From Alcaligenaceae bacterium (GTDB lineage Bacteria > Pseudomonadota > Gammaproteobacteria > Burkholderiales > Burkholderiaceae_B): 64,000 bases of DNA. The stretch lies in the NCBI GenBank assembly GCA_013416395.1, contig JACCEP010000002.1, positions 620,001 through 684,000 of the forward strand. The letters run 5' to 3'. Positions 9,518-17,653 of the stretch are shown here, one piece after another. Numbering within the stretch: position 1 is the first letter of the stretch; each line of letters begins with the position of its first letter. The position numbers and the translations under genes were made by a program. The notes beneath the pieces were generated by a model. It had not been told where the DNA came from. It was given only the letters and a program-made list of their open reading frames with translations, and searched no databases.

Positions 9518-9662
9518 TAGGTTGCGGAAGAAGATGCCAGGAAGGCGTGAGTCTTCTGCGACGGCGTACGGACAGCGAGAGCGGCGTGATGCACGCCGTG
9601 GCGAGAGCCAGTGCTTGTTTGGGCAGTAAGCCGTGTGGGCTCGTGCTGGCTTTGCAGCGTGC

Positions 9663-10037
9663 TTAGCTTGCCCGGTATGCCGCTAGCGCGACCAGGGCCC
9701 AGGCTATCAAAAATGCTAGGCCGCCTATGGGCGTAACGGCGCCCAGCCATTTGATTTGGCTGAGCACCAGTGTGTAAAGGCTGCCACTGAAAATGATAAT
9801 ACCGGCAAACATAAAAATGCCTGCATAGCTTAGCAGTGGCGAGCCAAAACGCGCACCCAATGCCGCCAGCGCCAGCAACCCCAACCCATGCACCAGCTGG
9901 TACAAAACAGCTGTTTGCCATACAGACATCATGGAGGGGTCAATAATACGTTTTAGGCCGTGGGCACCGAAGGCGCCGGCGGCAACGCCCGTGAGCAGCA
10001 CAAGACTGCCGGTAATAACAAGAAGACGATCGCTCAT
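9663..10037 (-). CDS. DUF423 family membrane protein
   Basis: Small inner-membrane protein of 124 residues with four hydrophobic segments. It resembles the YgdD/DUF423 family by MSDRLLVITGSLVLLTGVA, GAFGAHGLK and the segment YQLVHGLGLLALA. The start at 10037 is supported by AAGGA located 8 bases upstream; a longer upstream frame has no such site. The function of the family is unknown. It is a single leftward gene between two rightward units, lptF and aidB. Confidence 0.88.
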   Translation of the reverse strand: MSDRLLVITGSLVLLTGVAAGAFGAHGLKRIIDPSMMSVWQTAVLYQLVHGLGLLALAALGARFGSPLLSYAGIFMFAGIIIFSGSLYTLVLSQIKWLGAVTPIGGLAFLIAWALVALAAYRAS

Positions 10038-10271
10038 GAAGAATTCCTTGGGTTGCTGTGCACACTGGGGCGGCCATGCCTGCATGGTGGCGCAAAGCCG
10101 GGCGGACCCGGCGCTGATGCTGACCTGGTGGCGGGTAGTACCTGATTGCAAGAGCCCTGCGCAAGCGCTACTTTACCAGCGGTAGCCGTTGATCCGGGTG
10201 CTATCATCAACGCAAGGGTTCCAGAAAGGGCTGATGATGTACAGCCGCGCCGGCGGCATGAGAGGTGCACA

Positions 10272-12071
10272 ATGAACTGGGCAACGCATGAGGTCACCAA
10301 TCAGGTACCTGATCTGGTTGACTACAATCTCTACGACAGTGACCAGGCGCTGCGCCAAGGTGTAGCGCGAGAAGGCGGCGGCGCACATGACGCGTCGCTT
10401 CTCGCCTACGGCGCCAAGCTGGGCGAGGCCGCCAGTTTTGCCCTGGCCTGCGACGCCAACAACGACAAACCCCAACTTGAACAATTCGACAGACGGGGGT
10501 GTCGCGTCGACCGTGTGCATTTTCATCCAGCCTGGGGCCACTTTATGCGACAGGCGTTTCGCCAGGGTATGCATTGCAGTGCCTGGGAAGACAACCAGAT
10601 GCGCCCTTCATCGTTCTCTGGTGTGGCTGATTTTGCTGCAGGCGGCCAGGTGGCGCGGGCGGCGGCCTATTTGATGCACGGGCAGGTCGAAGCAGGGTCA
10701 CTCTGCCCGATTACGATGACGTCAGCGGCTATTCCTGTGCTTTGCAATGAACCCTGGTTTGACACCATTGCACCGCGATTGTTTTCCCGTGACTACGACG
10801 ATCGGGACATGCCGCTCGCAGGCAAAACATCAATGATGATTGGCATGGGCATGACAGAAAAGCAGGGTGGCTCTGACCTGCGCAGCAACACGACGCAGGC
10901 CAGGCCGGAAGGTGCAGGCGGTCGTGGCCAACCTTATGGTCTGGTGGGGCACAAATGGTTTTTTTCTTCTCCCACGTCTGATGCGCATCTGGTGCTGGCC
11001 AGGGCCGAAGAGGGGTTTTCGTGCTTTTACGTGCCCCGGTGGCTTGATGATGGGCATCGCAACGCCATTTGCTTGCAACGGCTCAAGAACAAGCTTGGTA
11101 ACGCCTCGAACGCCAGTGCCGAGGTCGAGTTCCAGAATGCGACCGGGTGGCTGGTGGGCGAGCCTGGCCGGGGCATCGCCACCCTCGTCGAAATGGCCTC
11201 GTTTACGCGTCTTGATTGCGTGCTGGGCAGTGCAGCCTTGCAACGCCAGGCGCTGGTTCAGGCGCTACACCACGCGCGACATCGCAAAGCCTTTGGCGAG
11301 CTCTTGATCAATCAGCCCCTTATGCAAAGTGTGCTTGTGGATCTGGCGCTTGAAAGCGAGGCAGCCACCATACTGGCTTTGAGATTGGCGCGGACGCTGG
11401 ATGCGGTGCGAGGCCCCTCCGCAAGCCGATGGCACGAGGATCAGGCACCGCGCCACCAACGTAGCCAAACCATAGGTGATGGCGCGGATAGCCCTTCTGG
11501 CACGCATAACCCGGCGGGTATTTTTGCTGCAACGCCGCTTGATCAGGCCTTTGTGCGCATTCTGACACCCGCTGCCAAGTTCTGGGTGTGCAAGCGGGGT
11601 ATCGAAATGGCCGCCGAATGCATGGAGGTGCTGGGGGGTAATGGCTATATTGAAGAAGGCCCACTGGCACGCCTATACCGTGAGACGCCGGTTAACTCAA
11701 TCTGGGAAGGGTCTGGCAACGTGATGTGTCTCGATGTTTTGCGCGCCATGGAGCGGGAGCCGGAGCTTGCCGATGCACTGTTGTCGTGGCTGCGGCCGCA
11801 ATGTCTGGATGATGCGCTGCTGCGCCAGTCAGTGAACGACCTGCGTGCCTTGTGCGAAACAAAAGGCGCCAGTCGGCAGCGGGTGGCCCGACGCATTGCC
11901 CAGGATCTGGTGCTGTTGACGCAAGCCGCACTGTTGCGCGCTCACGTGCCGCAAGCGGTGGCTGATGCATTTGTCAGCACGCGTTTCGGCAGGGCGGGGC
12001 GGGTGTTTGGTGTGATCGGGACGCCACTCGAGGCAGAAACCATACTCGGGCGGGCCTTCAACACCCTATAA
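10272..12071 (+). CDS. aidB: AidB-type acyl-CoA dehydrogenase
   Basis: Flavoprotein of the acyl-CoA dehydrogenase superfamily, 599 residues. It follows E. coli AidB closely: VEAGSLCPITMT, IGMGMTEKQGGSDLRSNTT, LVGHKWFFS, KLGNASNASAEVEF and PVNSIWEGSGNVMCLDVLR. AidB binds FAD and DNA, belongs to the adaptive response to alkylation and has weak isovaleryl-CoA dehydrogenase activity. I chose the ATG at 10272 (MNWATHEVTNQ), which has AGAGGT upstream and aligns with AidB; the longer frame adds 42 unrelated residues. A hydrophilic insert of about 40 residues (about 378-420) not present in the E. coli protein precedes the TPAAKFWVCKRG helix. No ada or alkB gene is nearby. Confidence 0.9.
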   Translation: MNWATHEVTNQVPDLVDYNLYDSDQALRQGVAREGGGAHDASLLAYGAKLGEAASFALACDANNDKPQLEQFDRRGCRVDRVHFHPAWGHFMRQAFRQGMHCSAWEDNQMRPSSFSGVADFAAGGQVARAAAYLMHGQVEAGSLCPITMTSAAIPVLCNEPWFDTIAPRLFSRDYDDRDMPLAGKTSMMIGMGMTEKQGGSDLRSNTTQARPEGAGGRGQPYGLVGHKWFFSSPTSDAHLVLARAEEGFSCFYVPRWLDDGHRNAICLQRLKNKLGNASNASAEVEFQNATGWLVGEPGRGIATLVEMASFTRLDCVLGSAALQRQALVQALHHARHRKAFGELLINQPLMQSVLVDLALESEAATILALRLARTLDAVRGPSASRWHEDQAPRHQRSQTIGDGADSPSGTHNPAGIFAATPLDQAFVRILTPAAKFWVCKRGIEMAAECMEVLGGNGYIEEGPLARLYRETPVNSIWEGSGNVMCLDVLRAMEREPELADALLSWLRPQCLDDALLRQSVNDLRALCETKGASRQRVARRIAQDLVLLTQAALLRAHVPQAVADAFVSTRFGRAGRVFGVIGTPLEAETILGRAFNTL

Positions 12072-12092
12072 TCAGTGCCGGCCGCACTGATT
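12070..12092. repeat. Hairpin after aidB
   Basis: A perfect 9-bp stem (AATCAGTGC / GCACTGATT) with a 5-base loop sits directly at the aidB stop codon. It has no T run, so it may be a weak or Rho-assisted terminator, or an mRNA 3' stabiliser, 31 bases before the next start. Confidence 0.5.
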
Positions 12093-12123
12093 GGCCTGAT
12101 ATTTGCGGTAACCCGGGGAAGAT

Positions 12124-12816
12124 GTGAACAGATTGTTGAATACTACGCTGCGCCGCGCCCTTAACGCTTTGATGTCCCGTCGCAGGGGGCGTATTCTGGC
12201 GGCGGTGGTGTTTGCCGCCGTCGCCGTGGGTGCTGCGGTATGGCCGCCCGATCAGGCCCGCAATCAGGTATCTGGCCAAACGTCCAAACAGGCAGCCAGT
12301 CAACCCTCTGAGCGTGGCGCTCCGTCTGCTTCTCATGTAACGGCACCTGGCGGTGGTTTTGTGCTCGAAGGCCGCGTTGTGCATGTGGCAGATGGCGATA
12401 CCTTTACCGTGCAGGTTGGTTCTGCGCAGCGTCGCATACGCCTGGCCAGCATTGATGCCCCCGAAACGCAAAAAGACGCACAGCGGCGTGGTCAGCCCTA
12501 TGCGAATGCATCCAGCGATGCACTGGCCAGTCTGGTGTCAGGCAAAACGCTGACCCTGCGTTGCTATGAAGAAGACCGCTACGAGCGCAGCATTTGCGAC
12601 GTCATGCTGCCAGATGGAAGCACCGCCAATCAGAAACAAGTGGCGGCAGGCATGGCCTGGGCCAATATGGAGGGCAAGGGCAAGTTTATGCGTGATCCCG
12701 CCCTGCCCAAGCTTGAAGAACAGGCGCGCCAGGCCCGTCGTGGTCTGTGGCGTGACAATGACCCGGTGCGCCCTTGGGTTTGGCGCTATCAATGCTGGCA
12801 GCAGCAAAGGTGTTAG
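12124..12816 (+). CDS. Secreted or membrane-anchored thermonuclease (SNase family)
   Basis: Staphylococcal-nuclease-like phosphodiesterase, 230 residues. A single N-terminal hydrophobic segment (about 24-40) after a basic start suggests export or anchoring in the inner membrane. A Ser/Gln-rich linker follows, then the SNase domain from about 80. Residues matching the nuclease active site are R106, D111 and E114 in RIRLASIDAPE and R155 in RYERSICDV. GTG at 12124 is the start; a nearby ATG in another frame is followed at once by a stop. A GGGGAAG element precedes it. The next gene starts 3 bases after the stop, so it may be co-transcribed with the transporter. Confidence 0.88.
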   Translation: MNRLLNTTLRRALNALMSRRRGRILAAVVFAAVAVGAAVWPPDQARNQVSGQTSKQAASQPSERGAPSASHVTAPGGGFVLEGRVVHVADGDTFTVQVGSAQRRIRLASIDAPETQKDAQRRGQPYANASSDALASLVSGKTLTLRCYEEDRYERSICDVMLPDGSTANQKQVAAGMAWANMEGKGKFMRDPALPKLEEQARQARRGLWRDNDPVRPWVWRYQCWQQQRC

Positions 12817-12818
12817 TT

Positions 12819-15032
12819 ATGCTGCTACGATTTCTGCTGATGACAATACTGCTTGCCGCAATGGCAGGGTGTTCTCGTGTGCCGGTCAACAGCCCGTATG
12901 CCACGCAAGAGCTTGATCAAAACGTGTTGCATACCGCATTTACCCAACGATCGCCCAAGTATCTGGACCCGGCCAGCTCGTATTCCACCGACGAAACCCC
13001 CTTTACCTACAACATTTACGAACCGCTTTACGGATATCACTATCTCGAGCGCCCCTATCGCCTGGTGCCAAGGGCAGCCGCAGACGTTGTGCAGCCGGTT
13101 TATTACGACGCTCAGGGGCAGCGCCTGCCTGACGATGCACCTGGTGAACAGGTTGCCGTCAGCGTGTATGACATTGCGCTAAAGCCTGGCATTCTTTACG
13201 CGCCGCATCCGGCGTTTGCTCGTGATGATGCCGGTGCCTATCGTTACTGGCCTTTGAGGCCAGAGCAGTTAGAAGGCAAGTTCGGCCTTAATGACTTCAA
13301 GCATACTGGCACGCGTGAACTGGTGGCGGGCGACTATGTCTACGCATTCCGTCGCCTGGCAAGCCCTAGGGTGGTATCGCCTATCTACGGCATCATGGCT
13401 GAACATATTGTGGGCATGCGTGAGTATGGCGACGCGCTCAAGCAGCATGATGAGGCCTACCGTGCCCAGAACGGGGCACAACCGAAAGGCTGGCTTGATC
13501 TGCGCCAGACAGGGTTCGATGGCGTGCAGGCGCTTGATGACCATACCCTGCGAATCAAGGTGCTGGGCAAGTATCCGCAGTTTAAATACTGGCTTGCCAT
13601 GACGTTTACCGCGCCCATCCCGTGGGAAGCTGATCGGTTTTACCATCAGCCTGACATGGATGCGCATGATTTATCGCTTAATACCTGGCCGGCAGGTACC
13701 GGCCCCTACATGCTGGTTCAGTCTATTAAAAACCGCCGCCATGTGCTGGAACGCAATCCTAATTTCAGAGGAGAGCCTTACCCTTGCGAGGGTACGCCAG
13801 CTGACCGCGAGGCCGGGTTGCTGGACGATTGCGGCAAGCTCACGCCATTTATTGACCGTATCGAATTTTCCCTTGAAAAGGAAAGCGTGCCACTCATGGG
13901 CAAGTTTCTTCAGGGCTACTATGATTTGCCGCAGGCCGACCGCGGTGACTACGGTGTGGCCATGCAGGTGGCAGCCGGTGACTCGGAAGAAAAAGCCGAG
14001 TTGTACAAAGACCATGGCCTGCAGTTGCTCAGCGCGACCGAGGCGCAAATGTATTATTTTGGCTTCAACTGGCTGGATCCGGTCGTGGGTGCTGGCGACA
14101 CGCCGCAACAAGCCGAAAAAAACCGCAAGCTGCGGCAGGCCATTAGCATTGCCTATAATTGGGAACAATATGTGGCCATCTTCGAAAACGAGCAGGCCCA
14201 GGTTGCCTATGGCCCTGTACCGCCAGGTGTGTTGGGTTACCAGCCTTTACCTGAAGGGTTAAACCCTGAGGTGTACCGGCTCGAAGACGGGCGGGCCGTC
14301 AGGCGTTCGCTGGATGACGCCCGTCAGTTGCTCAAAGAGGCGGGTTACCCGGAAGGGCGCGACGCCCAGACCGGGCGCCCGCTTATTCTGTACTTTGACT
14401 CCATGGGGGGCATGGGCTCCAGCGCTACGCTCGACTGGATGCGGCGCCAGTTGGCGGCCATCGATATTCAGCTTGAGGTTCGCGCCACAGACTACAACCG
14501 GTTCCAGGAAAAAATGCGCAACGGCGCCGCGCAAATGTATTTATGGGGATGGGTGGCTGATTACCCCGATGCGGAGAACTTTCTTTTCCTGTTGTACGGG
14601 CCTAATTCCAAGGTTAAAAATGGGGGAGAAAATGCCTCCAATTACAGTAACCCCGAGTTTGACCGCCTGTTCGAGAAAATGCGGTTTCTGGATGACGGCC
14701 CTGAAAAAGAGGCCCTGGTGCACCAGATGGTGCATATCGTGCAGCGTGACGCACCGTGGATGTTTGGTTATTTTCCGAAATCGGGTGGTGCTTATCAGGC
14801 CTGGGTGAAAAACGCCAAGCCTACGCAAATGGTGCGCAATACGCTGCAGTACTACCGTATTGAGCCAGCGTTGCGCGCTGAAAAAATAAAGCTGTGGAAT
14901 GTGCCCGTATGGTGGCCTTTATGGTTGCTGCTGGCCTTGCTGGTACTGGGTGGCGTTCTGGCATGGCGCGTGGCGCGCCGCCGCGAGATGGCCACGGCGC
15001 TTATCAACACCGACACAAGGAGCCAGCCATGA
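12819..15032 (+). CDS. Peptide-type ABC transporter substrate-binding lipoprotein with C-terminal membrane helix
   Basis: Family 5 (DppA/OppA-type) extracellular solute-binding protein, 737 residues. The start at 12819 has AAAGG upstream and gives a lipoprotein signal peptide ending at C18 (LLAAMAGC). The body has SBP_bac_5 features such as YLDPASSYSTDETPFTYNIYEPL and, later, YLWGWVADYPDAENFLFLL. Unusually, the last 45 residues hold a strong membrane helix (VWWPLWLLLALLVLGGVLAW) followed by a basic stretch, so the protein would be fixed to the inner membrane at both ends. The permease gene overlaps the stop (ATGA). The substrate is unknown; oligopeptides are the family default. Confidence 0.88.
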   Translation: MLLRFLLMTILLAAMAGCSRVPVNSPYATQELDQNVLHTAFTQRSPKYLDPASSYSTDETPFTYNIYEPLYGYHYLERPYRLVPRAAADVVQPVYYDAQGQRLPDDAPGEQVAVSVYDIALKPGILYAPHPAFARDDAGAYRYWPLRPEQLEGKFGLNDFKHTGTRELVAGDYVYAFRRLASPRVVSPIYGIMAEHIVGMREYGDALKQHDEAYRAQNGAQPKGWLDLRQTGFDGVQALDDHTLRIKVLGKYPQFKYWLAMTFTAPIPWEADRFYHQPDMDAHDLSLNTWPAGTGPYMLVQSIKNRRHVLERNPNFRGEPYPCEGTPADREAGLLDDCGKLTPFIDRIEFSLEKESVPLMGKFLQGYYDLPQADRGDYGVAMQVAAGDSEEKAELYKDHGLQLLSATEAQMYYFGFNWLDPVVGAGDTPQQAEKNRKLRQAISIAYNWEQYVAIFENEQAQVAYGPVPPGVLGYQPLPEGLNPEVYRLEDGRAVRRSLDDARQLLKEAGYPEGRDAQTGRPLILYFDSMGGMGSSATLDWMRRQLAAIDIQLEVRATDYNRFQEKMRNGAAQMYLWGWVADYPDAENFLFLLYGPNSKVKNGGENASNYSNPEFDRLFEKMRFLDDGPEKEALVHQMVHIVQRDAPWMFGYFPKSGGAYQAWVKNAKPTQMVRNTLQYYRIEPALRAEKIKLWNVPVWWPLWLLLALLVLGGVLAWRVARRREMATALINTDTRSQP

Positions 15033-16006
15033 TGCGCTATGTGATCCGGCGGCTTATCTATGGGGTGCTCATCCTCATAGGGGTCAATTTGTTGACGTTT
15101 GTGCTGTTCTTTGCTGTCAATACTCCTGACGACATGGCGAGGCTGGCCATTGGCGGGCAGCGGGTCAGCGAAACCGCGATCGAACGATGGAAGACCGAGC
15201 GTGGTTACGACAAACCCCTGTTTTACAACACACAGGCCAAGGGTACGGCGCATTGGACTGACACTATTTTTTACTCCCGGTCTGTGCCGCTGCTGCGTTT
15301 TGACTTTGGGTTTTCTGATGAAGGCCGCGACATTGGTCATGAGATCAAAACGCGCATGGTGCCTAGCCTGGCGCTGGCGATACCCACGTTTGTGCTGGGG
15401 CTTGCCGTGTGTATTTCTTTTGCCTTGATGCTGGTGTTTTTCAAGGGCACGCGTATTGATTTTGCGGGGGTAGTGCTGTGCGTGGTGCTGCTTTCAATTT
15501 CTGGCCTGTTTTACATTATTGCCGGGCAGTGGCTGTTCGCCAAACTGCTGCGGTGGGTGCCTTATTCTGGCTTTGTCGATGGCTGGAACAGTGTGCGCTT
15601 CCTGGTGCTGCCGGTGTTGGTGGGTATTTTGTCCAGCCTGGGTGGGCAGGCCCGCTTTTACCGCACGCTGTTTCTTGAGGAAGCCGGCAAAGACTATGTG
15701 CGTACTGCGCGTGCCAAAGGCCTGCCAGAGCGGATAGTGCTGTTTCGCCATATTCTGCGTAATGCCATGCTGCCTATTTTGACGGGTACCGTGTCTGCCA
15801 TTCCACTCTTGTTCATGGGCAGTCTTATTTCTGAATCATTTTTTGGCATTCCCGGTCTGGGCAGTTACACCATTGATGCAATCAACGCACAAGATTTTTC
15901 AGTGGTGCGGGCCATGGTGTTTCTGGGGTCGGCCCTGTATATCCTGGGGCTGATTCTTGCCGATATTTCTTATACGCTGGCTGACCCACGCGTACGGTTC
16001 GAATAG
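15029..16006 (+). CDS. Peptide ABC transporter permease (DppB/YejB-type)
   Basis: Inner-membrane permease of the binding-protein-dependent superfamily, 325 residues, six hydrophobic segments. I start it at the ATG at 15029 (MMRYVIRRLIYGVLI), with AAGGAG 7 bases upstream. The EAA loop that docks on the ATPase is EEAGKDYVRTARAKGLPERIVLFRH. A periplasmic stretch between the first two helices (about 35-105) is longer than in DppB. It should pair with the next gene to form the channel. Confidence 0.92.
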   Translation: MMRYVIRRLIYGVLILIGVNLLTFVLFFAVNTPDDMARLAIGGQRVSETAIERWKTERGYDKPLFYNTQAKGTAHWTDTIFYSRSVPLLRFDFGFSDEGRDIGHEIKTRMVPSLALAIPTFVLGLAVCISFALMLVFFKGTRIDFAGVVLCVVLLSISGLFYIIAGQWLFAKLLRWVPYSGFVDGWNSVRFLVLPVLVGILSSLGGQARFYRTLFLEEAGKDYVRTARAKGLPERIVLFRHILRNAMLPILTGTVSAIPLLFMGSLISESFFGIPGLGSYTIDAINAQDFSVVRAMVFLGSALYILGLILADISYTLADPRVRFE

Positions 16007-16008
16007 CC

Positions 16009-17595
16009 ATGCCAAAACTCGTCTTTCTCTGGACCGATATTTTTGTTTATCTGCTGACGGCGGGCGTGCTGCTATATGCATGGCGTGTTCGCTCCAGCCC
16101 CTCACTGCGTCTGGCCTGGAAGAGTGTGTCACGTACGCCTTCCGCGATGTGTGCAGGCGTAGTTATTATCTGCTTTGCCTTGATAGGTCTTCTGGACTCC
16201 ATTCACTACCGGCCATTATTGCCGCCTCTGACAACGACCGCGACAGCGGGCAGCGGGCATACTGAGCTCGGGTCGACGGGCGCGAACAATGCCGAGCCAA
16301 AAGAGGCCAATTCAGCCCAAGGCACTTCAAAAGCCCAACCCGACGCTGCAGCGCCAGTGTATTCACCCGTTATGCGCTCGGTCCTGGATGATGTATTGTC
16401 GTTAAGCCAGTTGGCCAGCCGCGAAAAAACCTATTCGTCGCCCTTGGCCATTCGCCAGTTCACCAAAGAAACCGAAGTTGTCGATGGCCATCCTTTGCGC
16501 GATTATCCACGCCTCAAGTATGCCGGGCAGGGGGTTGAGGATGGCGCTGCTCATGACCGTGACCTGCGCGAGCGCTTGTTGCGTGGGCTGGCCTATGGCC
16601 TTGCGGCCGCGCTTGTCACAGCGGCATTGTTGACGTTGCGCTACTGGCGGCCTGGGAGAAGGGTTGCCGCTGCCTGGTCTGTGTGGTGGCGGGGTGAAAC
16701 CGGCACGCCATGGCGACCCATGTGGATTACCTTCAGTATTTTGTGCGTATTGGTGGCGGTCGCCCTGACGCTCAGTGCTAACTATCATGTGCTGGGCACA
16801 GATCGCACGGGCAATGATGTGCTCTGGATGAGCTTAAAGAGCGTGCGCACCGCGCTGGTCATTGGTACGCTGACTACACTGGCCATGCTGCCGCCTGCCT
16901 TAATTTTCGGCATTGCCGCAGGCTATTTCAAAGGCAGAATCGACGATGTCATCCAATACATATACACCACACTCACTTCCATACCGGGCATCTTGCTGAT
17001 CGCCGCCTGCGTATTGATGATGCAGGTATACATCGACAATAACCCCAATATGTTTGACACCGTGGCGTCACGTGCCGATCTGCGTTTGTTTCTGCTGTGC
17101 ATGATTCTCGGGCTTACAGGCTGGTCAGGGCTGTGTCGCCTGCTGCGTGCTGAAACACTCAAGCTGCGCGAGCTGGAATACATACAGGCGGCGCAGGCCT
17201 TTGGCGTGGGGCATTGGCGCATCATGGCGCGCCATCTCTTGCCCAATCTTATGCATATTGTGCTGATTACGCTGGTGCTCGAGTTCTCGGGGCTGGTGCT
17301 GTATGAAGCCGTGCTTTCATATCTGGGTATAGGTGTGGACCCCAGCACCCCCTCGTTTGGCACCATGATTGACATGGCCAGGGTGGAAATGTCGCGCGAC
17401 CCCATGATCTGGTGGAATCTTCTGGGGGCGTTTACATTTTTGCTGGCGCTGGTGCTTGCCGCCAATCTGTTTGCCGATGCGGTGCAAAGCGCGTTCGATC
17501 CTCGCATGCGCCGGTTTCGGCCAATACCTCCGGCCCTTACAGGCACCCGGGCAAAACGCAAGAGCCGTATAGCGATAAAGGACACGGCACCATGA
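16009..17595 (+). CDS. Peptide ABC transporter permease, enlarged (DppC/YejE-type)
   Basis: Second permease of the transporter, 528 residues, against about 300 for DppC. The last ~290 residues are the usual permease core with EAA loop RELEYIQAAQAFGVGHWRIMARH. The extra N-terminal part has two helices (about 8-22 and 44-62), an extracytoplasmic domain of about 120 residues (63-185) that includes an Ala/Thr/Gly/Asn-rich low-complexity run, and another helix (about 187-207). It starts 3 bases after the previous stop. The extra domain might contact the double-anchored binding protein, which is inference. Confidence 0.88.
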   Translation: MPKLVFLWTDIFVYLLTAGVLLYAWRVRSSPSLRLAWKSVSRTPSAMCAGVVIICFALIGLLDSIHYRPLLPPLTTTATAGSGHTELGSTGANNAEPKEANSAQGTSKAQPDAAAPVYSPVMRSVLDDVLSLSQLASREKTYSSPLAIRQFTKETEVVDGHPLRDYPRLKYAGQGVEDGAAHDRDLRERLLRGLAYGLAAALVTAALLTLRYWRPGRRVAAAWSVWWRGETGTPWRPMWITFSILCVLVAVALTLSANYHVLGTDRTGNDVLWMSLKSVRTALVIGTLTTLAMLPPALIFGIAAGYFKGRIDDVIQYIYTTLTSIPGILLIAACVLMMQVYIDNNPNMFDTVASRADLRLFLLCMILGLTGWSGLCRLLRAETLKLRELEYIQAAQAFGVGHWRIMARHLLPNLMHIVLITLVLEFSGLVLYEAVLSYLGIGVDPSTPSFGTMIDMARVEMSRDPMIWWNLLGAFTFLLALVLAANLFADAVQSAFDPRMRRFRPIPPALTGTRAKRKSRIAIKDTAP

Positions 17596-17653
17596 TGAGC
17601 GTAGCCAACCACCTTATTTGCCCGAGCGCTGGTGTCTCAGGAGGAGCAGGCCG

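Noticed and set aside
10146-10271. N-terminal extension of AidB
   Set aside because: The added 42 residues have no resemblance to AidB; the ATG at 10272 has an SD-like AGAGGT and aligns with the family start.
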